Positions 1-6,408 of a DNA stretch of 10,777 nucleotides are shown here, piece by piece. The notes beneath the pieces were generated by a model. It did not search any database, was not told where the DNA came from, and saw nothing but the letters and a program-made list of their open reading frames with translations. The DNA comes from an uncultured Acidimicrobium sp. (GTDB taxonomy: Bacteria; Actinomycetota; Acidimicrobiia; Acidimicrobiales; Ilumatobacteraceae). How positions within the stretch are numbered: position 1 is the stretch's first letter; every line of letters begins with the position of its first letter. Position numbers and translations under genes: made by a program. The stretch is from positions 1 to 10,777 of the forward strand of contig CAINLH010000120.1 of NCBI GenBank assembly GCA_903850275.1, read 5' to 3'.

Positions 1-1
1 G

Positions 2-397
2 CGTGCACCAGTGAAACTAATCGGTCGAGTTTCGGATGGAGCGTTGCCTCGCTTTTACGGTTGTGCCGATGTCTCTGCCATGTTGTGTCGGTCTCGGTGG
101 GGTGGGTTGGAACAAGAAGGTTTTGGCATTGTGTTTTCGGAAGCGGCCGCATGCGGAGTGCCACAAATCGCTGGCGACAGCGGCGGGGCAGCAGAGGCCG
201 TTGTCGATGGCGTTACCGGCATCGTCGTGAGTAATCCAGAATCGGTTGATGATGTTGTTGTCGCGCTCAATCAGTTGTTGTCAGATCCAGCGAAGCGAGC
301 GGCAATGGGCGAGGCTGCTCGAATTCGGGCATGTGCCGAATTCGATTACGACGTGCTGTCGTCAAGGCTTGCGGGTGTGTTAGGAGTAGAGAAGTGA
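2..397 (+). CDS. PimB-like GT4 glycosyltransferase, 3' part (5' end outside window)
   Basis: This is the C-terminal 131 or so residues of a GT-B fold, family 4 glycosyltransferase; the reading frame is open to the left edge, so the start is missing. The region holds the donor-nucleotide site: the E-x7-E motif falls at window positions 116-142 (EGFGIVFSE), followed by ACGVPQIAGDSGGAAEAV. The preceding stretch MLCRSRWGGLEQEGFG closely resembles actinobacterial PimB/PimB' proteins, which transfer mannose from GDP-mannose to phosphatidylinositol mannoside at the cytoplasmic membrane. The mannosyl specificity is family knowledge and not proven by this fragment; another envelope or capsule GT4 enzyme is possible. 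Its TGA stop overlaps the GTG start of the next gene by four bases, with an AGGAG-like ribosome site inside this gene's end, so the two are probably translationally coupled. Confidence 0.88.
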   Translation, partial: RAPVKLIGRVSDGALPRFYGCADVSAMLCRSRWGGLEQEGFGIVFSEAAACGVPQIAGDSGGAAEAVVDGVTGIVVSNPESVDDVVVALNQLLSDPAKRAAMGEAARIRACAEFDYDVLSSRLAGVLGVEK

Positions 398-831
398 ATT
401 CCCTCATCGTTCGTTTAAACATTTTGATCACGGGTGTATTCGCCGTTCTGACGCTTATTGCCGCATGGCTTTTCACGCCCGGCTTGCGGGGCATGATCGT
501 TGCGGTTGATTTAGCGCTTTTCGCCATCGGCTGTTTTGCGTTCATCTGGTCGTATTTTTCGGCGGTGCAACGTAGTCGCACCGATGAAATTTCGGTCGCA
601 GGGCTGTTTGGTTTGGCAGGCAGCGTGGCGCCGCGACGCATAACTATCGCCATGAATAGTTGTCTTGCGACGCAGGCCGTTATTGGCCTGATTGGTGCAA
701 TCGTCCGTGGCTCTACCGACGGGCGGGCTGGAAGCACATTGGCATTTGGGGTGTTGGTGCCCATTTTTGGTCTAGGGCTCAATGGCCTGTGGTCCAGTCG
801 GTTGGGTGTATTCGCACCCCGTCAGCAATGA
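394..831 (+). CDS. Small four-helix integral membrane protein, function unknown
   Basis: A protein of 145 residues starting at a GTG that overlaps the previous stop (GTGA), with AGGAG about 8 bases upstream deciding this start over an in-frame upstream extension. Four hydrophobic segments are visible: roughly residues 7-27, 34-58, 84-102 and 114-133. Between helices two and three lies a polar stretch RSRTDEISVAGLFGLAG that looks conserved rather than random. No catalytic motif or known domain is recognised. It sits between a PimB-like glycosyltransferase and an SRPBCC protein in the same run, so a role at the envelope is possible, but that is inferred only from position. It is clearly real: it is tightly coupled, has a good ribosome site and has coherent membrane topology. 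Confidence 0.8.
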   Translation: MNSLIVRLNILITGVFAVLTLIAAWLFTPGLRGMIVAVDLALFAIGCFAFIWSYFSAVQRSRTDEISVAGLFGLAGSVAPRRITIAMNSCLATQAVIGLIGAIVRGSTDGRAGSTLAFGVLVPIFGLGLNGLWSSRLGVFAPRQQ

Positions 832-838
832 TAGAGAC

Positions 839-1270
839 ATGGTTGATTCCGGTTCAGACTCTGTTGTCGTAGCGGCCGCACCCGAACGTTGCTTCGAGGT
901 TGCCTCGTCATTCGAGCAGTATCCGCGATGGGCGCGTGACGTTAAAGAAGCGATTGTTCTCGATCGTGATTCCGAAGGCCGTCCGTCATCGGTGGAGTAC
1001 CGAGCATCTGCTCTCGGCCGAAGCACACACTTCATTTTGCAATACGACTACTCGCAAGCACCACGCCGACTTTCGTGGCACATGGTGGATGGCGACATTA
1101 TGCGCTCCATCCGTGGCGCCTACACGTTCGATCAAGTTGCCGAAGGCACTCGCGTTTCTTACGACCTCGCTATCGAGTTGGTCATTCCGTTGCCTGGGTT
1201 TGTCAAGCGCCGTGCAGAAATGCGAATTCTGAGCACGCTGAAAGAGTTAAAGGCTCAAATCGAATCGTGA
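839..1270 (+). CDS. SRPBCC (START/Bet v1-like) family protein
   Basis: A protein of 143 residues with the layout of the polyketide cyclase/dehydrase (SRPBCC) superfamily. An early beta strand and helix are visible in VVVAAAPERCFEVASSFEQYPRWARDVKEA, followed by alternating strands (SVEYRASALG, FILQYDY, RRLSWHMVDG, GAYTFDQVAEGTRVSYDLAIEL) and a closing amphipathic helix after LPGFVKRRAEMRI. The fold makes a deep hydrophobic pocket for lipids or polyketides; the ligand here is unknown. ATG 839 was chosen because the conserved fold begins shortly after it and the in-frame ATG at 782 would lie well inside the previous gene. The stop overlaps the GTG of the ROK kinase by four bases. As I recall, SRPBCC proteins also lie near pimB' in mycobacteria (Rv2185c near Rv2188c), so the neighbourhood may be old. 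Confidence 0.87.
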   Translation: MVDSGSDSVVVAAAPERCFEVASSFEQYPRWARDVKEAIVLDRDSEGRPSSVEYRASALGRSTHFILQYDYSQAPRRLSWHMVDGDIMRSIRGAYTFDQVAEGTRVSYDLAIELVIPLPGFVKRRAEMRILSTLKELKAQIES

Positions 1271-2145
1271 AGTTTGCTGCCGGCGTCGATGTCGGTGGAA
1301 CGAAGTGTCTTGCAGTGCTCCTGGACGAAGGCGGCAACGTTGTTTCGCAAGCACGGATTCCAACACCGCATGCAGATGTGTTGGCCAACAGCATCGTTGA
1401 TCTCGTTCAGAGTTTGGGTGCGTTTGAGTCACTAGGTGTTGGAGTGCCTGGCCTGATTACAAGCGGTGGCGTTGTTCGTTCCAGTCCAAATATGCCGAGT
1501 GCAATCGAATTGCCATTGCGCGAGCAACTTGAGGCTCGACTGAACAAAAAGGTCTGGGTAGAAAATGATGCAACGTGCGGCGCACTTGGCGAATGGAAAC
1601 ATGGCGCAGCCGCAGGTTCGCGCGATATGTGGATGGTCACGTTGGGCACTGGAATTGGCGGCGGTCTGGTTTCGGGCGGCGTGTTGCAACGAGGTACGCA
1701 GGGCTTCGCGGGCGAGATTGGCCATATGGTTGTCGATCCCCAAGGCCCGCTGTGTCCGTGCGGCAAATGTGGCTGTTGGGAGCGGTATGCCTCGGGAAGT
1801 GGCTTGGCATTTCTTGGCGGCAGCGATAGCGGCGAAACAGTCATCACTGCAGCTAGAGAGGGCGATAGTGCTGCGTTAGAAGTAATCGATCGTTTCGCAT
1901 ATTGGGTTGCGTTGGGTTTGGCAAATCTGGCCAACATCACTGATCCAGACACCATCGTCATCGGAGGCGGTCTTTCACAAGCAGCAGACGTCATCATGTC
2001 TCCAATTGGCGAATGGTTCAAAAAGCTGTTGTATGCGCCAGAACATCGACGTCACGCCGCATTGCGTGTGGCAAGACTTGGAGAACAAGCCGGAGCCATT
2101 GGCGCCGCATCGCTTGCAACGTTGGAGAACACCTATGGACAATAA
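1267..2145 (+). CDS. ROK-family sugar kinase, probable glucokinase
   Basis: A protein of 292 residues, close to usual ROK length. The N-terminal phosphate-binding motif DVGGTK is at residues 8-13. The catalytic Asp is D101 in ENDATCGALGEWKHG, followed by the second phosphate motif LGTGIGGG. The glucose-binding E150 and zinc-ligand H153 lie in GEIGHMVVD. The ROK zinc motif CPCGKCGCWE places C163, C165 and C170 as ligands, so the zinc site is intact. ROK glucokinases phosphorylate glucose with ATP in the cytoplasm, and some actinobacterial relatives can use polyphosphate. N-acetylmannosamine or fructose specificity cannot be excluded. No N-terminal helix-turn-helix is present, so it is a kinase and not a ROK repressor. 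GTG 1267 overlaps the previous TGA; the longer in-frame ATG at 1075 is rejected because it runs deep into the SRPBCC gene. Confidence 0.9.
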   Translation: MKFAAGVDVGGTKCLAVLLDEGGNVVSQARIPTPHADVLANSIVDLVQSLGAFESLGVGVPGLITSGGVVRSSPNMPSAIELPLREQLEARLNKKVWVENDATCGALGEWKHGAAAGSRDMWMVTLGTGIGGGLVSGGVLQRGTQGFAGEIGHMVVDPQGPLCPCGKCGCWERYASGSGLAFLGGSDSGETVITAAREGDSAALEVIDRFAYWVALGLANLANITDPDTIVIGGGLSQAADVIMSPIGEWFKKLLYAPEHRRHAALRVARLGEQAGAIGAASLATLENTYGQ

Positions 2146-3091
2146 GTACACGCTTGGTTTGCACGAGGTTGGCAACGGTTGCTTCGCGTATTTGCAGCCC
2201 GATGGCGGCTGGGGCTATAGCAACGCTGGTCTTGTCGTCGGTGACGGCGAATCGCTCTTGGTTGACACGCTGTTTGATCTCAAACTGACACAACAGATGC
2301 TCGATTCGATGTCGATTGCCACGTCTTCATCGCCAATCAATACGGTCGTTAACACACATGCCAACGGCGATCATTGCTATGGCAATCAACTTGTGCGCGA
2401 CGCAACGATTATCGCAAGTGCCGCAACCGCGAAGGAGATGGGCGAAGTGCCACCTTCGATGCTTGCTGCGTTAAACAAGGCGCCGGGCGAGGTGGGCGAT
2501 CTATTCAGAAGCTTCTTTGGTGATTTTTCATTTGATGAGATCGAATTGGTGTTGCCTACAGAAACCTTTAGTGGCAAAAGAAGCGTCTCCATCGGCGGCA
2601 GCGAGGTGCAATTGATTGAGGTTGGCCCAGCGCATACTGCTGGCGACACCATTGCTTATGTTCCCAACGCCAAAACGGTTTACACAGGCGACATTTTGTT
2701 TATTGGGGGACAGCCGATTGTTTGGGAGGGCCCACTGCAGAATTGGATTGCTGCATGCGACGTGATTGTTTCCTTGGATTGCGATGTGGTGGTGCCGGGG
2801 CATGGGCCGATTACCGACAACAAGGGCGTGCGCGACGTACGCGATTACCTCTCGTTCGTTTTATCGGAGGCAACCTCTCGTAAGTCTGCTGGTATGGACG
2901 CATTTGATGCAGCAAAAGAAATAGCACGTGAAATTTCTGGAAACAATGCGCTTCGATTCAGCGACTGGAAAGAATTTGGCCGAATCAGTGTCAACGTGGA
3001 CACGGTGTATCGCAGTCTTGATGCTGCGCATAAGAGCCCCGACGTTATTGAGCAATTCCGACGTATGGCGCAGATCGAATCGAACCACTAA
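2135..3091 (+). CDS. Metallo-beta-lactamase-fold hydrolase with HxNxDH variant motif
   Basis: A protein of 318 residues, starting at an ATG inside the last 11 bases of the ROK gene with GGAG about 8 bases upstream. It has the MBL fold markers in order: VVGDGESLLVDT, the metal loop NTHANGDHCYGN (H75, N77, D79, H80), GPAHTAGDT (H167), VYTGDILF (D186) and VVPGHGP (H223). The usual HxHxDH motif has its second His replaced by Asn, so one ligand of the first zinc site is changed; other ligands are present. I recall similar HxNGDH sequences in actinobacterial relatives, so this is probably a subfamily trait. Substrate is unknown; the fold covers lactonases, thioesterases, sulfatases and glyoxalases. 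The roughly 90-residue C-terminal part beyond H223 looks helical. It is followed three bases later by the lycopene cyclase. Confidence 0.88.
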   Translation: MDNKYTLGLHEVGNGCFAYLQPDGGWGYSNAGLVVGDGESLLVDTLFDLKLTQQMLDSMSIATSSSPINTVVNTHANGDHCYGNQLVRDATIIASAATAKEMGEVPPSMLAALNKAPGEVGDLFRSFFGDFSFDEIELVLPTETFSGKRSVSIGGSEVQLIEVGPAHTAGDTIAYVPNAKTVYTGDILFIGGQPIVWEGPLQNWIAACDVIVSLDCDVVVPGHGPITDNKGVRDVRDYLSFVLSEATSRKSAGMDAFDAAKEIAREISGNNALRFSDWKEFGRISVNVDTVYRSLDAAHKSPDVIEQFRRMAQIESNH

Positions 3092-3094
3092 TCA

Positions 3095-4321
3095 ATGTCC
3101 ACGTTTGTAGAAAAGTGCGACGTACTGATCATCGGTGCTGGTCCAGCGGGCCGGGCACTTGCCTTCGAGTTTGCTCTGCTGGAAAACAGTGTGATCATCG
3201 TCGACCCAAACCCATTGGAGCAGTGGAAGTCAACGTATGGAACATGGGTGGATGACCTAGACAATCGAGACGATGCTTCCGAATTGCGAGGATGTTTCCA
3301 ACGCACTTGGCCACAAGTGCGCGTCGTCGGGAGGCTGGAACATCAGTTATCTCGGCCGTACGGCATCTTCGACAACAGATTGCTGCAGAAGTATCTCTCT
3401 CACGATGCTGTGAGTTTCTACAGGGGCGATGTTGTTCGAGTGCAGCAAAGCGACGACAACTTATTGCAAGTGCACCTTTCAACTAATGAACAGTTCGAAG
3501 CGCGCACAGTTTTTGATTGTGGTGGCACGCAATCATCGTTACTCCTTCGCAATAACCAATACACGGGTGGTTTTCAGTCTGCCTACGGTGTGCACACCGA
3601 AGCTGTCGGTGCTGTTCAAGCGGATTCATTCACATTGATGGATTGGTCAACACCGCCAGGCGCAAGTGCTAGTCCAGCTACGTTCTTGTACGCGTTCGAT
3701 TTGGGTAACGGCACTGCCATGGTTGAGGAAACATCATTGGTGGAACGTGAAGCGGTGAGTGATGCTGTGCTTCGGCAACGGCTTGAGCAGCGTTTGGGGC
3801 GGGAGTTATCTCAAGCGACGCAACAGGTGGAACATGTTCGCATCGCAATGGGCGGTTCTCTGCCATCCCGTTTCGGCCACGTAGTCGGATTTGGTGCAGC
3901 AGCCGGTTTTATTCATCCTGTAACGGGCTATTCGGTTGCGGCTTCGTTGCGCGCAGCGCCTCGCGTTGCGCGTGCCGTTTCGGATGCATTGGTACGTGAC
4001 GAGGGTGTTGAAGAGATTGCGCGTGTTGGTTGGAATGCGGTGTGGCCAATATCGTTCCTCCGCACTCGCGTGTTACACGACTTTGGTTTGGCTGCTCTGT
4101 CTCGGTTGACAACCGCCGACATTCAGGTGTTCTTCGACTACTTCTTTTCGCTTCCACAGTCGCACTGGTCTGGTTATCTTCGCATCGATACGAAAGCCCG
4201 CGTCATTGCTCAGAACATGACTCGGTTGTTCTTCAACGTGCCGTTGCGTATCAAGATAAAACTTGTGCGCAAATCTCCCCTAGGGCTTATTCGCTGTTTA
4301 CTTCCCGGCAGATTTTTGTAG
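3095..4321 (+). CDS. Lycopene cyclase, CrtL/CrtY flavoprotein family
   Basis: A protein of 408 residues in the lycopene cyclase family (Pfam lycopene cyclase type). An N-terminal Rossmann dinucleotide site GAGPAG is at residues 14-19, with an acidic D37 ending the second strand. YGTWVDDL (48-55) matches the conserved segment YGxWxDE seen in beta-cyclases. GIFDNRLLQKYL follows, then LMDW (181-184), then VEET (210-213), the equivalent of the FLEET motif whose Glu is implicated in catalysis in plant beta-cyclase. GFIHPVTGYSVA (271-282) matches the family's HPxTGY motif. The reaction closes the ends of linear lycopene into beta or epsilon rings at the membrane; ring type cannot be told from sequence. 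No crtE, crtB, crtI or retinal-cleaving gene is in the window. There is no good ribosome site; with a three-base gap, coupling to the hydrolase is likely. Its 3' end overlaps convergent SURF1 by 24 bases. Confidence 0.88.
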   Translation: MSTFVEKCDVLIIGAGPAGRALAFEFALLENSVIIVDPNPLEQWKSTYGTWVDDLDNRDDASELRGCFQRTWPQVRVVGRLEHQLSRPYGIFDNRLLQKYLSHDAVSFYRGDVVRVQQSDDNLLQVHLSTNEQFEARTVFDCGGTQSSLLLRNNQYTGGFQSAYGVHTEAVGAVQADSFTLMDWSTPPGASASPATFLYAFDLGNGTAMVEETSLVEREAVSDAVLRQRLEQRLGRELSQATQQVEHVRIAMGGSLPSRFGHVVGFGAAAGFIHPVTGYSVAASLRAAPRVARAVSDALVRDEGVEEIARVGWNAVWPISFLRTRVLHDFGLAALSRLTTADIQVFFDYFFSLPQSHWSGYLRIDTKARVIAQNMTRLFFNVPLRIKIKLVRKSPLGLIRCLLPGRFL

Positions 4322-5032
4322 CAGTCGCTTCTCGCGAACAACTAGGGCAATCCAACCACCAATCGCGCACATACTGAAAAGCAGCCATTGGCCCACGTAT
4401 CCAAGGTGTGGCCCGTTTCCAAAAACAGGGGGAGCAATAATCGACAGCATCTCGTTGTCTGCTGGTGTCGACTGGGTTGCTTCGAGATAGACGTCCACGA
4501 CTGGTGCTGGAAGTTGTTGTGCAAGACGATCAATATCAACGCGTTGAATGTCTGTCAGCACACCAGTTGGCGAATCGGACACTGCACCAGTGCGACGCTC
4601 CGCACTTAAGCGAATGCGACCCGTTATCTCTACAACACCCGTTGGAGGAAGGGGCTGTGGCGCATCTAGGGGTACGAACCCACGGTTAATCAGCACAATC
4701 TTGCCGCCATCAATTTCGAGAGGTGTCACTGGGTCGTAACCGGCACGTCCGTCTTGGGAGACGTTGACAACATTGACAGTCGATTGCTCAAGGTAGGTTC
4801 CAGAAACGGTTGCAAGTCGCCATTGTGCGTCTTCGCGATCTGGGAATCGCTGCAATATTTCGGCCAGGGGCTGTGGTGGTTCGCTGAATCGTAGGGTCAA
4901 CGTCTCGTTGAAAGCTTTTCTCTCCACATGTCGGTTTAATTGCCAATTTGCGAGGGAGCACATAGTGGCAACCAGCACTACAAGTAACGCGTGAAATGCA
5001 AGCCATTTCGGTTTAAGAAGAAACTTGTACAT
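4298..5032 (-). CDS. SURF1 family cytochrome c oxidase assembly protein
   Basis: A protein of 244 residues with SURF1 architecture: an N-terminal membrane helix (about residues 10-30, ending near ANWQLNRHVERK), a long extracytoplasmic middle domain containing WRLATVSGTY, GYDPVTPLEIDGGKIVLINRGFVP and the EITGRIRLS strand, and a C-terminal helix (LGYVGQWLLFSMCAIGGWIALVV) followed by a basic tail. SURF1 proteins help insert haem a into subunit I of cytochrome c oxidase, so an aerobic respiratory chain is implied. ATG 5032 was chosen; a TTG six bases earlier is the alternative. A TAGGTT box lies nine bases before the ATG, which fits a nearly leaderless transcript. It is divergent from the DCC gene with a 41-base gap and convergent with the lycopene cyclase, overlapping it by 24 bases. 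Confidence 0.9.
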   Translation of the reverse strand: MYKFLLKPKWLAFHALLVVLVATMCSLANWQLNRHVERKAFNETLTLRFSEPPQPLAEILQRFPDREDAQWRLATVSGTYLEQSTVNVVNVSQDGRAGYDPVTPLEIDGGKIVLINRGFVPLDAPQPLPPTGVVEITGRIRLSAERRTGAVSDSPTGVLTDIQRVDIDRLAQQLPAPVVDVYLEATQSTPADNEMLSIIAPPVFGNGPHLGYVGQWLLFSMCAIGGWIALVVREKRLLQKSAGK

Positions 5033-5041
5033 GCGCAATAC

Positions 5042-5047
5042 AACCTA
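5042..5047 (-). promoter_or_regulatory. Candidate -10 box for SURF1 gene
   Basis: On the minus strand this reads TAGGTT, matching the TAnnnT core of actinobacterial sigma-A-like -10 elements, nine bases before ATG 5032. No convincing -35 hexamer is seen upstream. If used, the leader would be about two or three bases. Confidence 0.35.
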
Positions 5048-5061
5048 CAAGCCAACCCAAC

Positions 5062-5067
5062 TAGCCT
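5062..5067 (+). promoter_or_regulatory. Candidate -10 box for DCC gene (leaderless start)
   Basis: TAGCCT followed by exactly six bases and the ATG at 5074. This spacing would place the transcript start on or next to the start codon, giving a leaderless mRNA. It fits the absence of a Shine-Dalgarno sequence. The same TAGnnT-N6/7-ATG arrangement recurs at 8413 and 9688. A -35 element is not evident. Confidence 0.4.
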
Positions 5068-5073
5068 GCGTCT

Positions 5074-5439
5074 ATGCATTCCAATCCCGCGCTGGCAACG
5101 TTGGTCTTTGACGGGGAATGCGTATTTTGCATGGCGTGTGTGCGGTGGATGCAAAAACACATGCGCAACACGCCTCATGTAGTTGCTTGGCAGCAAACCG
5201 ATGTCCATGCGTTAGGCCTCACCGAAGCCCAGTGTTCAGAAGCTGTGCAGTGGGTGAGTGCCGATGGGAAAACCAATAGGTCTGGTCATTTGGCTGTTGC
5301 GCAATTGGCCAGAGATTCGGGCGAATGGTGGCGTTTCGTGGGCTACCTCATTCCGTTGCCCGTCATCACCCAGATCGGTGCGATGGTCTACAGGAAGATT
5401 GCTAACTCTCGACGGTGCGCTGTTCGTTCAACAGGGTAA
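5074..5439 (+). CDS. DCC-family (DUF393) thiol-disulfide oxidoreductase-like protein
   Basis: A protein of 121 residues. LVFDGECVFCMACVRWMQKH at the N-terminus carries the defining D-x-x-C-x-x-C motif (D13, C16, C19), with a further C22. The remainder is typical of the family: a thioredoxin-like core, a GHLAVAQLARDSGEWWRFVGYLIPLP segment and a short basic C-terminus around VYRKIANSRR. The family is named for the DxxCxxC motif and is presumed redox-active, but physiological substrates are generally not known. ATG 5074 has no Shine-Dalgarno sequence but has a TAGCCT box six bases upstream. It diverges from SURF1, whose cytochrome oxidase assembly role also involves redox chemistry, though no functional link is shown. 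Its last 38 bases overlap the 3' end of the convergent SET gene. Confidence 0.85.
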   Translation: MHSNPALATLVFDGECVFCMACVRWMQKHMRNTPHVVAWQQTDVHALGLTEAQCSEAVQWVSADGKTNRSGHLAVAQLARDSGEWWRFVGYLIPLPVITQIGAMVYRKIANSRRCAVRSTG

Positions 5440-6139
5440 GTAGCCAATCAAAGGCATCTGTGTCACCACGCTGAAGCTGAACCAACCGCATTGCCGTTAC
5501 ATGCTCGACTCTGAAGACAAGGTCGTGAAACGATTCCCACGTGTATCCAGTCGCTTTTCGTAGCGCACTTTGTAATGCGTATCGAGGGTTGCTGTCGTAT
5601 TGTAAAACTAGTTTTTCTACATCACTTTTCGTGAGAATTCGTTTTTGCATCTCTGCAACAATTTTTCGAGCGATATATGGCGAGAAGTAACCCTGATAGC
5701 GGGCTTGAATGTCGGGCAACTTCCAGTCGGCGCCAGTAACTGTGTCACGACAAGATTGGGTTCCGCATCCGCACCTAAATTCGTCGTAATCGGAAGTGTC
5801 ACTCATGGCGTAGTCGTAAGTCAGTTCTTCGCCTTTAAGCACGTCTCGCATCGTCACAATCTGCGTGGCGTTTCGCATTCCACAATTTGGTTCACACGAG
5901 TGATTGATGGAGTCTCCGGGCTCGCGATGTGGTGGGCCCGTGACAAATGAACCTCGCTCAATCTGAATCGAGCGGCTTCGCACATCTGCCGTTTGCAGGG
6001 AGAATTGTTCGGCCACCAATATTGGGCCGCCGAATGTGGCGATGTGCGATCCTTTAGGGATCCAATCGAGGGCGAAACTGCCAAAACCTTTTGGGTGAAT
6101 CGAACGCGGCTCCACGGTTGAAGCAAGCAAATTGTGCAT
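5402..6139 (-). CDS. SET-domain protein-lysine methyltransferase-like protein
   Basis: A protein of 245 residues from ATG 6139. SET hallmarks appear in order: IHPKGFGSFA near residues 14-23 (the SAM-binding GxG region), NHSCEPN at 79-85 (knot motif and SAM site), GEELTYDY at 103-110 (with catalytic Tyr), and a post-SET zinc-type cluster CGCGTQSC at 123-130 followed by R131. SET enzymes transfer methyl from SAM to protein lysines; no substrate is known here. About 115 residues follow the post-SET cysteines and look helical and charged (ARKIVAEMQKRILTKSDVEKL), an extra region I do not recognise. A GTG at 6175, with GGAG eight bases upstream, would add 12 hydrophobic residues and is a real alternative start. 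ATG 6139 is preceded by a run of G that can also pair with rRNA. The gene is divergent from the metX riboswitch. Confidence 0.85.
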   Translation of the reverse strand: MHNLLASTVEPRSIHPKGFGSFALDWIPKGSHIATFGGPILVAEQFSLQTADVRSRSIQIERGSFVTGPPHREPGDSINHSCEPNCGMRNATQIVTMRDVLKGEELTYDYAMSDTSDYDEFRCGCGTQSCRDTVTGADWKLPDIQARYQGYFSPYIARKIVAEMQKRILTKSDVEKLVLQYDSNPRYALQSALRKATGYTWESFHDLVFRVEHVTAMRLVQLQRGDTDAFDWLLTLLNEQRTVES

Positions 6140-6277
6140 AAACAACCCCCCGACGCCAAGCGCCACGGTCCTCACAGCGCCAACTCCGCCCGCTGTGGTG
6201 GTTTCACCATATCGGGCTGTATCGTTATTTGGGCAACATCGTCTCGGCCTGCTCGGCCAAGGCGGTGGTGCGTAACA
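6140..6277. promoter_or_regulatory. Divergent promoter region between SET gene and metX
   Basis: This 138-base stretch contains no convincing gene. Possible -10 boxes are TATCGT on the plus strand (6220-6225, towards metX) and TATGGT on the minus strand (6206-6211, towards the SET gene, with a TTGCCC 19 bases further upstream). The plus box would start a leader about 45 bases before the riboswitch. Neither has a strong -35 at standard spacing, so these are candidates only. Confidence 0.3.
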
Positions 6278-6394
6278 GTTGCATCAGGAGAGACCAATTG
6301 GTCCGGCAACCGGGGCGAGCCCACGGTGCCACTCACCTTCGGGTGGGGATGTGGCTTTACCTTTTTGGTAAAGCAACGGCCGAGCCAGTTGGGC
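6278..6394 (+). ncRNA. SAM-responsive riboswitch, SAM-IV or SAM-I/IV type
   Basis: The SAM-I clan core is recognisable by eye. P1 pairs GTTGCATC (6278-6285) with GATGTGGC (6348-6355), eight pairs with three G-U wobbles. The joining AGGAGA (6286-6291) is followed by a very short P2, GACC-AATT-GGTC (6292-6303). The conserved CGGCAACC (6304-6311) leads into P3, ACCG (6309-6312) with CGGT (6324-6327), followed by the conserved GGTGCCA. P4 is CTCACC-TTCG-GGTGGG (6332-6347). P2 has no kink-turn insertion, unlike SAM-I. A further perfect eight-pair hairpin, GCTTTACC with GGTAAAGC (6354-6374, loop TTTTT), lies 3' of P1. The P3 loop GCCCA (6319-6323) can pair with TGGGC (6390-6394), a SAM-IV-like pseudoknot. 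No U-tract follows the hairpin, so control is probably translational. It lies directly before metX, as expected of methionine-biosynthesis control. Confidence 0.85.
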
Positions 6395-6408
6395 AAACGA
6401 AATGGAAT

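Noticed and set aside
1075..1266. Longer ROK kinase start at ATG 1075
   Set aside because: It would overlap the SRPBCC gene by nearly 200 bases and add residues unlike any ROK N-terminus; GTG 1267 puts DVGGTK at the normal place.
1407..2021. 204-codon open frame antisense to the ROK kinase
   Set aside because: Its translation is rich in Pro, Ser and Thr with no domain, and the opposite strand has all ROK motifs; it mirrors the coding strand.
1907..2134. Longer hydrolase start at 1907
   Set aside because: The extension lies wholly within the kinase gene; ATG 2135 has a GGAG ribosome site and starts at the fold's usual N-terminus.
6354..6374. Perfect GCTTTACC/GGTAAAGC hairpin as an intrinsic terminator
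   Set aside because: The T run is the loop and the sequence after the stem is AACGGCC, with no U-tract; better read as an accessory riboswitch stem.
6229..6408. In-frame N-terminal extension of MetX by 60 residues
   Set aside because: The stretch is occupied by the riboswitch; its conserved RNA motifs explain it, and MetX proteins do not have such an extension.
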